The notes beneath the pieces are model-generated. The model was not told the origin of the DNA, did not search any database, and saw only the letters and a list, made by a program, of their open reading frames with translations. Below, piece after piece: positions 15,684-23,854 of a stretch of 64,000 nt of DNA; within the stretch, counting starts at the first letter, position 1, and each line of letters opens with the position of its first letter. The position numbers and the translations under genes are program-made. The DNA lies in contig NZ_JANBBE010000001.1 of assembly GCF_024648825.1 (NCBI RefSeq), forward strand, positions 1,612,001 to 1,676,000, in the 5' to 3' direction. This DNA is from Lentzea californiensis (GTDB lineage: Bacteria; Actinomycetota; Actinomycetes; Mycobacteriales; Pseudonocardiaceae).

Positions 15684-16634
15684 CTAGGTGAACTCGGGAT
15701 GCGCTTCCGGGTGCGCGTCCCACCACCTGCGGTACTCCGGGTTGCGGTCCAGCACCGACCGGTAGGCGTCGGCGGCGCACGCGAACACCTCGTGCGCCCG
15801 CCCCGCCACCGGCGAGTCCCTGCGCGTGGCCACGAAGATGTCCGTCATCAACGGCATCCCCCGCAGCCGCCGGATCACGATCCCCTCCCCGGTCCGCGAA
15901 GGCGCCGCGGCGAACGAGACACACCCGCCGGCGACCAGTCCCCGGGCCATGCTGGCCTCCCCGGTGTGGTGCGTCAGCCGGGGCACGAACCCGGCGTCGG
16001 CGCACACCTGGAACATCTGGGTCCGGCTGCCGATGTTCTGCTTCGGCGGGGTGACCCAGTCCCGATCGGCCAGGGAAGCCAGGTCGACCTCCTCCTGCGA
16101 GGCCAGCGGGTCCGTCTCCGGCAACGCCACGAACGCCGGCTCCGTCACCAGCTTCCGCAGTTCGATGCCGGCCAGGTCGCGCGCGTGCATGCCGTCGAAG
16201 AACTCGAACAGCGCCACGTGGACCTGTCCGGCCTCCAGCATGTCCACGATCTCCGCGGACGAGGGCCGGACTTCGGCGCGCACATCCGCGTTGAGGCCCC
16301 GCATGCCCTCCACGAGCCGGGCGAAGTACAGGATCGGGATGCAGCCGACGAAGAGCGGGCCGCGCCGGTCCGTCTCACGGGTGTTGGCCATCAGCTGCGC
16401 CATCTCGTCGAGCACCAGGCGTGCGGTGCCCAGCACCCGGCGGCCCAGGTCCGTTGGGACGCAACCGTTGCGCGTTCGGTCGAACAGCTGGCCGCCGACG
16501 AGTCTCTCGACGGTGCGCAGCTGGGCGGACAGGGCGGGTTGGGTGAGTCCGAGCCGCGTCGCGGCCCTGGTGACACTGCCTTCCTCGGCGATGGTTCGTA
16601 CCGCGCGGAGGTGTCTGAGCTCCAGCTCGGGCAT
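15684..16634 (-). CDS. LysR-family transcriptional regulator
   Basis: 316 residues from the ATG at 16634. N-terminal winged HTH: LRHLRAVRTIAEEGSVTRAATRLGLTQPALSAQLRTVERLVG, followed by FDRTRNGCVPTDLGRRVL; then a periplasmic-binding-like effector domain (PLFVGCIPI...). Longer in-frame extension to 16787 lacks a ribosome site and is rejected. No divergent partner gene: the upstream gene is in the same orientation and ends 183 bp away behind a hairpin, so the target cannot be read from context. Confidence 0.85.
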   Translation of the reverse strand: MPELELRHLRAVRTIAEEGSVTRAATRLGLTQPALSAQLRTVERLVGGQLFDRTRNGCVPTDLGRRVLGTARLVLDEMAQLMANTRETDRRGPLFVGCIPILYFARLVEGMRGLNADVRAEVRPSSAEIVDMLEAGQVHVALFEFFDGMHARDLAGIELRKLVTEPAFVALPETDPLASQEEVDLASLADRDWVTPPKQNIGSRTQMFQVCADAGFVPRLTHHTGEASMARGLVAGGCVSFAAAPSRTGEGIVIRRLRGMPLMTDIFVATRRDSPVAGRAHEVFACAADAYRSVLDRNPEYRRWWDAHPEAHPEFT

Positions 16635-16764
16635 AAAGACCTTGTATCCCCCTTCTGAATGCGCCGCCACCCTTCGATCGGTGCATAGTGGCACTCGATC
16701 GATCATCCGGCCCGGCGCTTGCGGCAGCGCCTTCGGGTCCGGCGCGGGAGGGTGCGCACCCCTC

Positions 16765-16816
16765 GGTTCGACGCTGCTGCCGCACACCCTGCGCTCTGCG
16801 GCAGCGGCGTCGAACC
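16765..16816 (-). terminator. Hairpin after the ini-like operon
   Basis: 20-bp arms 16765-16784 and 16797-16816 with a single mismatch and a 12-nt loop, immediately beyond the stop of the GNAT-PhzF gene (minus strand). There is no T run, so it may be a factor-assisted terminator or an mRNA-stabilising 3' stem. Confidence 0.65.
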
Positions 16817-18100
16817 CTAAGGGATGACCACGGCTGCACCGGTGACGGTGACGCGGCGGTCCTCGCGGGTGGCGTCGACTTCCAGGCGGGACGGCCTGCC
16901 CATGTCCTCACCCTGGCTGATGACGAACCGCTGCGGTCCTTCGAGATCGCGGAGGTAGCCACCGAACGCGGCGGCGGCAGCGCCCGTGGCCGCGTCCTCG
17001 ACGACACCGCCGACGGGGAACGGGTCGCGGGCGTGCACGAGGTCCGCGGACTCCCGCCAGAACAGGTGCACGGTCGTCAGGTCGTGCGCCAGCATCAGGT
17101 CGCGCAACGCGTCGAAGTCGTAGTCGAGCTCGCGCAGCTGCTCGCGGTCCTTCAGCGGGATCAGCAGGTGGCGTGCGCCGCCGAAGCCGACGTGCACCGG
17201 TCCGTCACCGATCTCCTTGTACCCCAGCGCTTCCAGTGCGTCCGCGACCAGCGCCGGGTCGGCGGCGGACGTGCTCGTCGGCACGCTGGTCAGCGACGCG
17301 GTCCCGCCGGAGGTCTCGATGGTGATCTTCCCGGCCGGCGTGTGGAACGTCAGCGGCCCGTCCCCGATCCGCTCGGCCAGCGCGACGGACGTGGCGATCG
17401 TGGCGTGCCCGCAGAACGGCACCTCGGCCTTCGGGCTGAAGTACCGGACGTCGAACTCGCGCTCGGTCCGCGGCACCACGAACGCGGTCTCCGAATAGCC
17501 CACCTTCGCCGCGATCCCGAGCATCTCGTCGTCGCTCAGATCGGACGCGTCGAGCACCACGCCCGCCGGGTTCCCCCCGGCCGGGTCGGTCGTGAACGCG
17601 CTGTACCGCAGGACGCCCTTGTCGCTCATACCCCGGTCCAACGCGTAGCAGTGCTGAAGTCTTCCGCCCATGTTCCTGCTGGTGAAGTACCTCAGCCCGG
17701 CCTTCTCCAGCACCCGTCCCGACGCGGAGTTCCCGGCATCGGTCCCGGCCACGACCCGGTCCGCGATGGCGAGCGCCCGGTCCCGCAGCTCCACCGCGAC
17801 CCGGGAGGCGATCCCACGCCCCCACCACGCGGGGTCGATCCAGTAGCCGATCTCGATCTCGCCCAGGTCGCCGTCGAGCATCTGCGCGAGCCCGACGACC
17901 ACGCCGTCCTCGACGACCACGTGCAGGCCGAAGCCGTGCACCTCCCAGTGCCGCAACGCCTGCTCGTGCCGTTCCGTCACGTAGTCAGGGGTCCACGGCA
18001 TGCCGTTGCCGACGTACGCCGTCATCCGCGGGTCGGACGCCCACCGCAGCATGTAGCCGAAGTGCTCGTTCTCCCAACGCACGAGTTCCATGAGGACCAT
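16817..18100 (-). CDS. GNAT acetyltransferase fused to PhzF-family isomerase
   Basis: 427 residues. Residues 1-155 are a RimJ/RimL-type GNAT domain (GYWIDPAWWGRGIAS at about 85-99, then AGTDAGNSASGRVLEKAGL). Residues 160-427 are a complete PhzF domain: AFTTDPAGGNPAGVV, catalytic Glu in GYSETAFVV (about 204), CGHATIATS and the C-terminal TGAAAAAFGGYL block. PhzF proteins catalyse epimerase/isomerase-type reactions on small metabolites. The frame is unbroken through the junction (MSDKGVLRYSAF), so this is one gene, not a frameshift. It begins 6 bp after the iniC-like stop and probably belongs to that operon. An ATG at 18091 is an alternative start. Substrate unknown. Confidence 0.8.
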   Translation of the reverse strand: MVLMELVRWENEHFGYMLRWASDPRMTAYVGNGMPWTPDYVTERHEQALRHWEVHGFGLHVVVEDGVVVGLAQMLDGDLGEIEIGYWIDPAWWGRGIASRVAVELRDRALAIADRVVAGTDAGNSASGRVLEKAGLRYFTSRNMGGRLQHCYALDRGMSDKGVLRYSAFTTDPAGGNPAGVVLDASDLSDDEMLGIAAKVGYSETAFVVPRTEREFDVRYFSPKAEVPFCGHATIATSVALAERIGDGPLTFHTPAGKITIETSGGTASLTSVPTSTSAADPALVADALEALGYKEIGDGPVHVGFGGARHLLIPLKDREQLRELDYDFDALRDLMLAHDLTTVHLFWRESADLVHARDPFPVGGVVEDAATGAAAAAFGGYLRDLEGPQRFVISQGEDMGRPSRLEVDATREDRRVTVTGAAVVIP

Positions 18101-18106
18101 CGTGCC

Positions 18107-19501
18107 TCAGCTGAACTGCGGGAGCAGTCCCTCGCACGTGCGCACCACGATCTGGGCGGCCTTGCGGTGAGCGTGGGTCGCGTGGACGTCCGCGGCCTGC
18201 GCCTGCCACCGCAGCAGCGCGTCGAGCAACGCCTCGCGCAGCTCACGGGCATCGGCCTCGTAGTCGAAACCCAGCCGTGCCAACGGGGCCACGCCCTCGG
18301 CGCCGACGAGCCGCAGCGCCTCGGTCTGCAGTTCGGCGGGCAGTTTCGTGCGGCCGGACTGCAGCGCGGCCACGAGCCTCAGTTCGCGGAAGTCGTGCGC
18401 GGAGGCGACGACCCGTTCCAGATCGGCCACCAGCTTGCGCGCGTTCTGCCGCGGCTCCATCCGGAACAGCACGTCGAGTGCCAGCAGCGCCGACCGCGCC
18501 TTGAGGACCTCGCGGCGTTCGACGAAGTGGACCGCGATCGAGTCGCGCAGCTCGCCGAGCCCGCTGCGCTGCACCAGCTGGCCGGTCAGCTTCACCTGCG
18601 AGTCGAAGCCCTGCCTGATCAACGCGGTGATCAACCGGACGCCGAAGATCCCGAACCGCTCCAGCAACGCCTGTCGCACAGCGGGTTCCATCGCCAGCGG
18701 GAACTGATCGCCGGCGAACCGGTCCGCCGACAGCAGGTGGTCCTCCAACTCCTCGCGTCCCAGTGACGACAGCACCCGCAGGGCGGCGAACTCGTCCTCC
18801 CGCAACGTCTTCGCGGCCACCGCCAGCAGCCCGGCGATCGAGACCACGTTCTGGCACAACGGTTGCACGGCCGGGTCACGCCGGTAGCGGCGGGCGATCT
18901 GCTTGGCCGACGACAGCGCGTCGATCCGCCCGGCCCCGATCTCGTCGGCGCGGGCGAGCACCGCGACCGTGTGCACCGCGGCGGTCCTGGCGATCGGGTG
19001 GTCGTTGGCGGACTGCAGGAACCTCAGGTCCTCGTCCTGCACGTGCCGCATCAGGTACAGCAACGCGTCCGCGTCCCCGAGCACCTGTTCCGGCGTGGCC
19101 TCGGACGGGGTGTCGATCAGCACGACGTCGCGCAGCGTGCGTGCGGGCCAGTCGACGACGATCCGGTCGGAACGGTCGAACTGGCCCGTCTCGACGTGGT
19201 TGCGGCTGCCCCGCCTGCCGATCCCGACCTCGTGCGGCCGGCCTGGGCCGTTGAACACGTGTGCCCGCTGCTCGGTGCCACCGCGGTACCAGACGAACGA
19301 GTTCTGCGGCGTGAACTCGTCGCCGACCAGCGCGTTGACCACAGTGGACTTGCCGATCCGCGACCGGCCGGCCACCGCGATCCGCACGGGTTCGGTGTAG
19401 CGCTCGACGTGCGTGCGCAGCCAGGCCGTGGCGCGGGGGCTGTCCCGGTAGACACCCAGTGCCTCTTGCAGCATCGACCAGACGACGCGGTCCAATGTCA
19501 C
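18107..19501 (-). CDS. iniC: Dynamin-like GTPase, IniC-like
   Basis: 464 residues from a GTG that overlaps the TGA of the iniA-like gene (GTGA). P-loop GRSRIGKST at about 45-53, switch/G3 region VVLIDTPSEAT near 125, and a degenerate G4 (ARADE). A long helical C-terminal half follows. The order iniB-iniA-iniC with overlapping A/C genes matches the mycobacterial isoniazid-inducible operon, whose IniA and IniC are membrane-acting bacterial dynamins linked to cell-wall stress. Here the C protein likely pairs with IniA as a heteromeric dynamin. An upstream in-frame extension on this strand only overlaps iniA and is not coding. Confidence 0.8.
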   Translation of the reverse strand: MTLDRVVWSMLQEALGVYRDSPRATAWLRTHVERYTEPVRIAVAGRSRIGKSTVVNALVGDEFTPQNSFVWYRGGTEQRAHVFNGPGRPHEVGIGRRGSRNHVETGQFDRSDRIVVDWPARTLRDVVLIDTPSEATPEQVLGDADALLYLMRHVQDEDLRFLQSANDHPIARTAAVHTVAVLARADEIGAGRIDALSSAKQIARRYRRDPAVQPLCQNVVSIAGLLAVAAKTLREDEFAALRVLSSLGREELEDHLLSADRFAGDQFPLAMEPAVRQALLERFGIFGVRLITALIRQGFDSQVKLTGQLVQRSGLGELRDSIAVHFVERREVLKARSALLALDVLFRMEPRQNARKLVADLERVVASAHDFRELRLVAALQSGRTKLPAELQTEALRLVGAEGVAPLARLGFDYEADARELREALLDALLRWQAQAADVHATHAHRKAAQIVVRTCEGLLPQFS

Positions 19502-21309
19502 GCGGTGAGCTCCATCGCAGGACCCCCGAGTGCCTGTACCCGCTTGTAGAGCGTGACGAGCTTGTCCAGCTCCTTGCGGCCTTCCCGCATCCTGCGCTCG
19601 CGTTCGGTCTGGTCGTCCTGCACCGCGCGCTTGGCGCTGCGGGCCGACTCCAGCAACGTCTCCTGCAGCTCTTCGGCGAGCGTGCTGAAGTGGTTGCGCA
19701 GCGAGCGCTGGATGTGACGCCCGGAGTCGCGGACGTCCTTGGAGAACTTCATGAAGAAGTCGTCCACGTGCCGTTGCGCGGCGGCCTTCGCGGCGGCCTG
19801 GCGGCGCTTGAGCCGCTGGTCGCTCTCGTCCAAAATGGACTTCCCGCCGAACAGCGCGCCGGCGCCGAGCGAGATCACGTTGATGAGCGGCATGCCGGCC
19901 AGCGACGTCACCAGGCCGAACATCAGCACGCCGCCGTAGGAGCCGCGCAGACCGGTGAAGAGCTTCTGCGGCATCGAGAACGGCTCGATCTTCGGCTTCT
20001 CGAGCTTGCTCGCCGGTTCGAGCAGGTCGTCCGGCAACACCGACCCAGGGATCAGGTCCTCGCGGTAGACCGGGAAGTTCCTGGCCACCTTGGCGGCCAC
20101 CCACTCCGCGCGTTCCATCAGCCAGGCGAAGTTCGTGGTGGCGGCCTCGTTGAGATTGTCCTCCAGCCACTGCTCGAACTGGTCCCAGCCGATCGCGGGG
20201 TCGGCCTCGTCGTAGGTCTTGTCGACCTCGCGCAGGATCTTGCGGGTCCTGTCGCGCAGGTCGTACTCCACGTCGGAGATCAGGTCGGCCATCTCGTCGT
20301 TGAGCACGTTCTGCCAGCGCGCGGACCGGCGGCGCAGCTCGTCGACGCGCCGCTGGGCCTCCTGCAGCGTCGAGATCGTGGCGACCGTGCGGGACGAGTC
20401 GTGGGCCGTGAGCTCCTCGCGCAACGGCGTGACCAGCTGCGTGATCGCCGACGACGCCACGACGGCGACGGCGCGGCGGGCAAGCAGGTCGGCGCTCGCC
20501 ACGATGTCGCTCTGCACGCACGTCACCAGCTCCGGGAACCCGGACTCGCTGTTGAGGCGCTGGTCGCCGGTCTTCGCGGCGCGCAGCCGCAGCGCGGACG
20601 AGACCGGGATGAGCTTCGCGCGGATGCCGGCGCGGGCGAGCAGCGCCCGGTTGCGCTCCACGACGTGCCGCCAGCTCGGCACCAGGTCGATCTTGGTGAC
20701 GACCACGGTGACGTTCGGGCAGGCCTCCATGACCTTCTTGAGCAGCGTCATCTCCGCCGACGTCAGCTCACCCGTCGCGTCGGAGACCAGCAGCACGGCG
20801 TCGGCCTGCATCAGCGTCGCGAACGTGCTGGCGGTGTGCGCGGAGCGGGTGTCGCCGACGCCGGGGGTGTCGATCAGGACCAGGCCGCTGTCGAGCAGCG
20901 CGCGCGGAATGCCGATCTCGGCCCGCACGACGTGCTGCGCGGCGGCCTGTTTCGTCACCTGGTCGATCGGCACGGCGATGCGCTCGGTCGGGGTGTGGAA
21001 GATCGATCCGCCCGCCGAGGCGTTGCGGACCAGGGCCGCGGACGGGGTGTCCGCGTGCTGGACGAAGGTCGGGACAGTCGTCGTGATGTCGTCGCCCACG
21101 GCGCACACGGGTGCGTTGAGCAACGCGTTCACGAGCTGGCTCTTGCCTTGTTTGGACTCGCCGACGACGAGAACGCGCAACTTGGGGTCCAGTTGCTGTG
21201 CCCGCTTCTCCCGCAGCCGGGCCTCCAGATCGGGCCTCCGGTGCGTGACGCAGGCCCCGATCGTCTCGTCGAGCACGTCGAGCCAGGGCGGTGCCATCAC
21301 CTGACTCAT
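19498..21309 (-). CDS. iniA: Dynamin-like GTPase, IniA-like
   Basis: 603 residues. P-loop GESKQGKSQ at 50-58, G2/switch Thr-rich DDITTTVPT, G3 DTPGVGD at 147-153 and G4 TKID at 205-208 give a complete GTPase head. A long helical bundle follows, with a hydrophobic paddle-like patch (GVLMFGLVTSLAGMPL, about 460-490) that would insert into the membrane, then a charged coiled coil. This is the IniA plan: a bacterial dynamin that remodels or repairs the cytoplasmic membrane. The start ATG is 204 bp downstream of iniB; the gap carries a strong hairpin. It overlaps iniC by 4 bp. Confidence 0.85.
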   Translation of the reverse strand: MSQVMAPPWLDVLDETIGACVTHRRPDLEARLREKRAQQLDPKLRVLVVGESKQGKSQLVNALLNAPVCAVGDDITTTVPTFVQHADTPSAALVRNASAGGSIFHTPTERIAVPIDQVTKQAAAQHVVRAEIGIPRALLDSGLVLIDTPGVGDTRSAHTASTFATLMQADAVLLVSDATGELTSAEMTLLKKVMEACPNVTVVVTKIDLVPSWRHVVERNRALLARAGIRAKLIPVSSALRLRAAKTGDQRLNSESGFPELVTCVQSDIVASADLLARRAVAVVASSAITQLVTPLREELTAHDSSRTVATISTLQEAQRRVDELRRRSARWQNVLNDEMADLISDVEYDLRDRTRKILREVDKTYDEADPAIGWDQFEQWLEDNLNEAATTNFAWLMERAEWVAAKVARNFPVYREDLIPGSVLPDDLLEPASKLEKPKIEPFSMPQKLFTGLRGSYGGVLMFGLVTSLAGMPLINVISLGAGALFGGKSILDESDQRLKRRQAAAKAAAQRHVDDFFMKFSKDVRDSGRHIQRSLRNHFSTLAEELQETLLESARSAKRAVQDDQTERERRMREGRKELDKLVTLYKRVQALGGPAMELTA

Positions 21310-21462
21310 AGTGCCGTGTTCACCCCCTTGGGTGAAAGCCTTGACTTCGATACCGGTTTAGTTCGAACAGACGGGGCTGTTCGGGAGGGCGGTGACGTTG
21401 CTCACCGCGTGGGAACGTGAATTGTTTTGAGCGTTTTGTCAGCCAGAGACTTGAGACGACGA

Positions 21463-21493
21463 ACCGGCCCTGTCTGCGAGAGACAGGGCCGGT
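21463..21493 (-). terminator. Intra-operon hairpin between iniB-like and iniA-like genes
   Basis: Perfect 13-bp arms 21463-21475 and 21481-21493 with a 5-nt loop, 20 bp after the iniB-like stop. No U run follows on the minus strand. It may reduce read-through so that IniB is made in excess over the GTPases, or protect the iniB mRNA. Confidence 0.65.
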
Positions 21494-21512
21494 CCGCGTT
21501 CGAGAGGGTGGC

Positions 21513-22412
21513 TCAGCCGAGCAGGCCCAGGTCCAGGTCGCCGACGACCGGGACGTTGTGGGTCACGTCGGTGACGGTGCCGAGCACGTTGCCGACGCCG
21601 TGGTCACCGGCAACGCCGGTCGCGCTGGTCGCGACACCGGTCGCCGTGCCGACGAGGCCGGTCGCGGTGCTGGTGACCTGACCGATCGTGTCCAAGGAGT
21701 GCGCGCCGACGTCGCCGTTGGCCAGGTCGTCCAGGCCGCTCGTGTTCAGGACGCCCAGGCTGAGGTCGCTGCCGCCGAGCACGCCGAGCGCGTCGTGGCC
21801 GAGGCCCGTCACGCCGCCGAGCTGGCCGAGGACGCCGTCGAGACCCGGAACGGTCGTGGTGACGCCGTCGAGCGGCGCGTCGACCGTGGCGGTGGCGGTG
21901 TCGGCCACGTCGAGGACGGTGCCGGTGACCGGGGACGCGGTCTGGTCGAGGACCGACGTCACGTCGGTCACGGCGGAGAAGTCACCGTCGATGCCCAGGC
22001 CGACACGGGCGTACTCGCCCAGGCTCTGGTTGGCCGCCGCGAGCTGCAGGCCGTCCTCGCCCACCGCGAGCATGCCGGCGGAGGAGGTCTGCAGGTCGGT
22101 GAGGTTCACGCCCGACGAGGTCAGCTGAGACGCGACCGCCTGCAGCTGGCTGATGGCGCCGAGCGGGCCGTCCGCGAGGACGTCACCGGCGGGCAGGGTC
22201 AGGTCGACACCGTCGATGGCGGGCAGGCCAGCGGGGGTGGCGGGCAGCAGGTCGAGGACCAGCGGGATGACTTCCTGCACGTCGACGGCGGTGATGTCGG
22301 CCAGACCAGCCTGCTCCAGGGTGCCCTGAGCGTCGGCCGCGAAGGCGTCCTTGAGCGACGGGTCGCTGAGCAGGTTGAGCACGAAGTCGTGGAGCGTGCT
22401 GGGCTGGATCAT
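21513..22412 (-). CDS. iniB: IniB-like protein
   Basis: 299 residues. The N-terminal 60 residues (STLHDFVLNLLSDPSL...AFAADAQGTLEQAGL..ITAVDVQEVIPLVLD) match the IniB N-terminal domain, a small helical module also seen in other actinobacterial proteins. The remainder is a low-complexity repeat region rich in Gly, Val, Thr, Asp and Leu (dozens of short VTGL, VADTA, LGGVTG units), as in mycobacterial IniB. No signal peptide is seen. Starts 11 nt after an AGGAG site. It is first gene of the iniBAC-like operon. Biochemical role in any organism is not settled. Confidence 0.8.
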   Translation of the reverse strand: MIQPSTLHDFVLNLLSDPSLKDAFAADAQGTLEQAGLADITAVDVQEVIPLVLDLLPATPAGLPAIDGVDLTLPAGDVLADGPLGAISQLQAVASQLTSSGVNLTDLQTSSAGMLAVGEDGLQLAAANQSLGEYARVGLGIDGDFSAVTDVTSVLDQTASPVTGTVLDVADTATATVDAPLDGVTTTVPGLDGVLGQLGGVTGLGHDALGVLGGSDLSLGVLNTSGLDDLANGDVGAHSLDTIGQVTSTATGLVGTATGVATSATGVAGDHGVGNVLGTVTDVTHNVPVVGDLDLGLLG

Positions 22413-22493
22413 CTGAAGGAACTCCTGAATGAAGGCACGAATTCGGTCGGGGCGTGTGGCTGAAAGCTATGAGAGCGGGCCCCTGACCGGCAT

Positions 22494-22558
22494 CGGGGAT
22501 CACTCCCAGTGAATCCCCGTTCCCCGATGGGGTGATGGTCGTTGACCCCCTAGGGGGT
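22494..22558. promoter_or_regulatory. Palindromic control region between iniB-like and Hsp70-like genes
   Basis: Two dyads lie between the divergent starts (22412 and 22634): an imperfect palindrome at 22494-22519 with CGGGGAT / ATCCCCG outer arms and CACT / AGTG inner arms, and a perfect 14-bp palindrome ACCCCCTAGGGGGT at 22545-22558. They are plausible operators for the LuxR-type regulator encoded by the rightward unit. The 221-bp gap holds no gene. Confidence 0.5.
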
Positions 22559-22633
22559 TAGGGGCCTCGCTTGAGCGTCTCTCGTTCACCCGTGTAGGTA
22601 CTGGTCGCTGCTGCGAACAGGTGAGGAAGAGAC

Positions 22634-23854
22634 TTGGCGTACGTACTCGGAGTCGATGTCGGGACCACCCGGACGACGGCTGCCGTGTGCCGCCTCGACG
22701 GTGCCCGGGATGCCGAGATCGCCCTCGTGGCGCCGTCCTCGTTGCAGCTCACGGAGGCGGGGACGTTCTCCGTCGGCGAGCGCGGGGTGGCCGGGTGGAC
22801 CGCCTCCGGTTTCGCCCGCCGGGTCGGCGACGCCGTGCCGTTCGCGCTGGGGCCGGAGCTGTGCCCGGCCGAGGAGCTCACCGCGTTGCTGATCATGTGG
22901 GTCGTCGGCGAGGTGGTAGCCCGAGAGGGTGAACAGCCCCGTCACCTGGCGGTCAGTCACCCAGCCGGGTGGGGTCCCTACCGCCGGGGGCAGCTCCACG
23001 CGGCCCTGCGGGCGGTCGGGTTGCCCGACGCGACGCTCGTGCCGGAGCCGCTGGCGGCCGCCGAGAACCACGCCGTGCGTTCCCGCGTGGTGCTCGACGC
23101 GTCGCTGGCGGTCTTTTCGCTGGGCAGCCACGCCTTCTCCGCGTCAGTGGTCCGGCGAGCGCAGAACCGGACGTTCGAACTGGTCAACCACGTCGACGGC
23201 GTCGACCACCACACCGGCGCCGACTTCGACGACCTGCTCTTCGGGCTGGTGCGCGGCCGGCTCGGCAAGGACGGCCACGTGTCGTCCGCCGAGTGCGAGG
23301 CGGCCAAGCGGGCGTTCGGCCCTTCCGCGCCGTCCGTCGTGGTCAGCGGGGTGGAGATCGCGCGCGACGAGTTCGTGGACGAGATCCGGCCGTCCGTCGA
23401 CCACCTGGTCAGCACCTTCGTTCGTGCCGTCGGACCCGTGCAGCCCGATGCGGTGCTGCTCGTCGGCGGCGCCTGCCGGATGTCCGTGATCGGCGACGCG
23501 CTGTCGTCCGCGGTCGACTGCCGCGTGCTGGCCGAGGCCCGCCCCGAGCACTCGGTCGCCAAGGGCCTCGCGGTCGCCGCACGGCTGGTCCTGATGGGCC
23601 CCGAGCTTGAGCCGGAACCGCTCGACACGTCGGTCCTCGTGCACACCCGTGAAGCCTCGATGCGCTTCCCCGTCGGCGAGGTCCCCAGCGCCGACGACGA
23701 GTTCAGCGCGCCACCGCCCCGCCCGCCGGTGGACGTGTCCCCGCTGGAACTGCCGCCGAGGCGGGTGAAGCGCGTCGCGCGCGTGCTGAAGCCCGCAGGC
23801 CGCCGCGCCGGTTCCAGCTCCCGATCCCGAGACGATGATGAGGACGGCCGTTGA
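22634..23854 (+). CDS. Hsp70-like ATPase domain protein
   Basis: 406 residues, TTG start behind a GAGGAAGAG ribosome site. An actin/Hsp70 ATPase core spans about 1-325: phosphate-1 loop GVDVGTTRTTAAV, connect-like EPLAAAEN, degenerate phosphate-2 (FSLGSHAF) and the adenosine loop LLVGGACRMSVI, ending AKGLAVAA. There is no peptide-binding domain; instead a Pro/Arg/Ser-rich tail with basic patches (RRVKRVARVLKPAGRRAG). It is therefore not a classical DnaK chaperone. It is coupled to the LuxR gene by a 4-bp overlap and divergent from iniBAC, which suggests a role in sensing or regulating the same stress. Confidence 0.75.
   Translation: MAYVLGVDVGTTRTTAAVCRLDGARDAEIALVAPSSLQLTEAGTFSVGERGVAGWTASGFARRVGDAVPFALGPELCPAEELTALLIMWVVGEVVAREGEQPRHLAVSHPAGWGPYRRGQLHAALRAVGLPDATLVPEPLAAAENHAVRSRVVLDASLAVFSLGSHAFSASVVRRAQNRTFELVNHVDGVDHHTGADFDDLLFGLVRGRLGKDGHVSSAECEAAKRAFGPSAPSVVVSGVEIARDEFVDEIRPSVDHLVSTFVRAVGPVQPDAVLLVGGACRMSVIGDALSSAVDCRVLAEARPEHSVAKGLAVAARLVLMGPELEPEPLDTSVLVHTREASMRFPVGEVPSADDEFSAPPPRPPVDVSPLELPPRRVKRVARVLKPAGRRAGSSSRSRDDDEDGR

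Noticed and set aside
17630-17645. Frameshift or gene boundary between the GNAT and PhzF halves
   Set aside because: The frame is continuous, there is no stop or ribosome site at the internal Met, and both domains are complete, so a true fusion is the simpler reading.
19459-21420. Plus-strand open frame of 653 codons
   Set aside because: Exact antisense of the iniA/iniC-like GTPase genes, whose GTPase motifs settle the coding strand.
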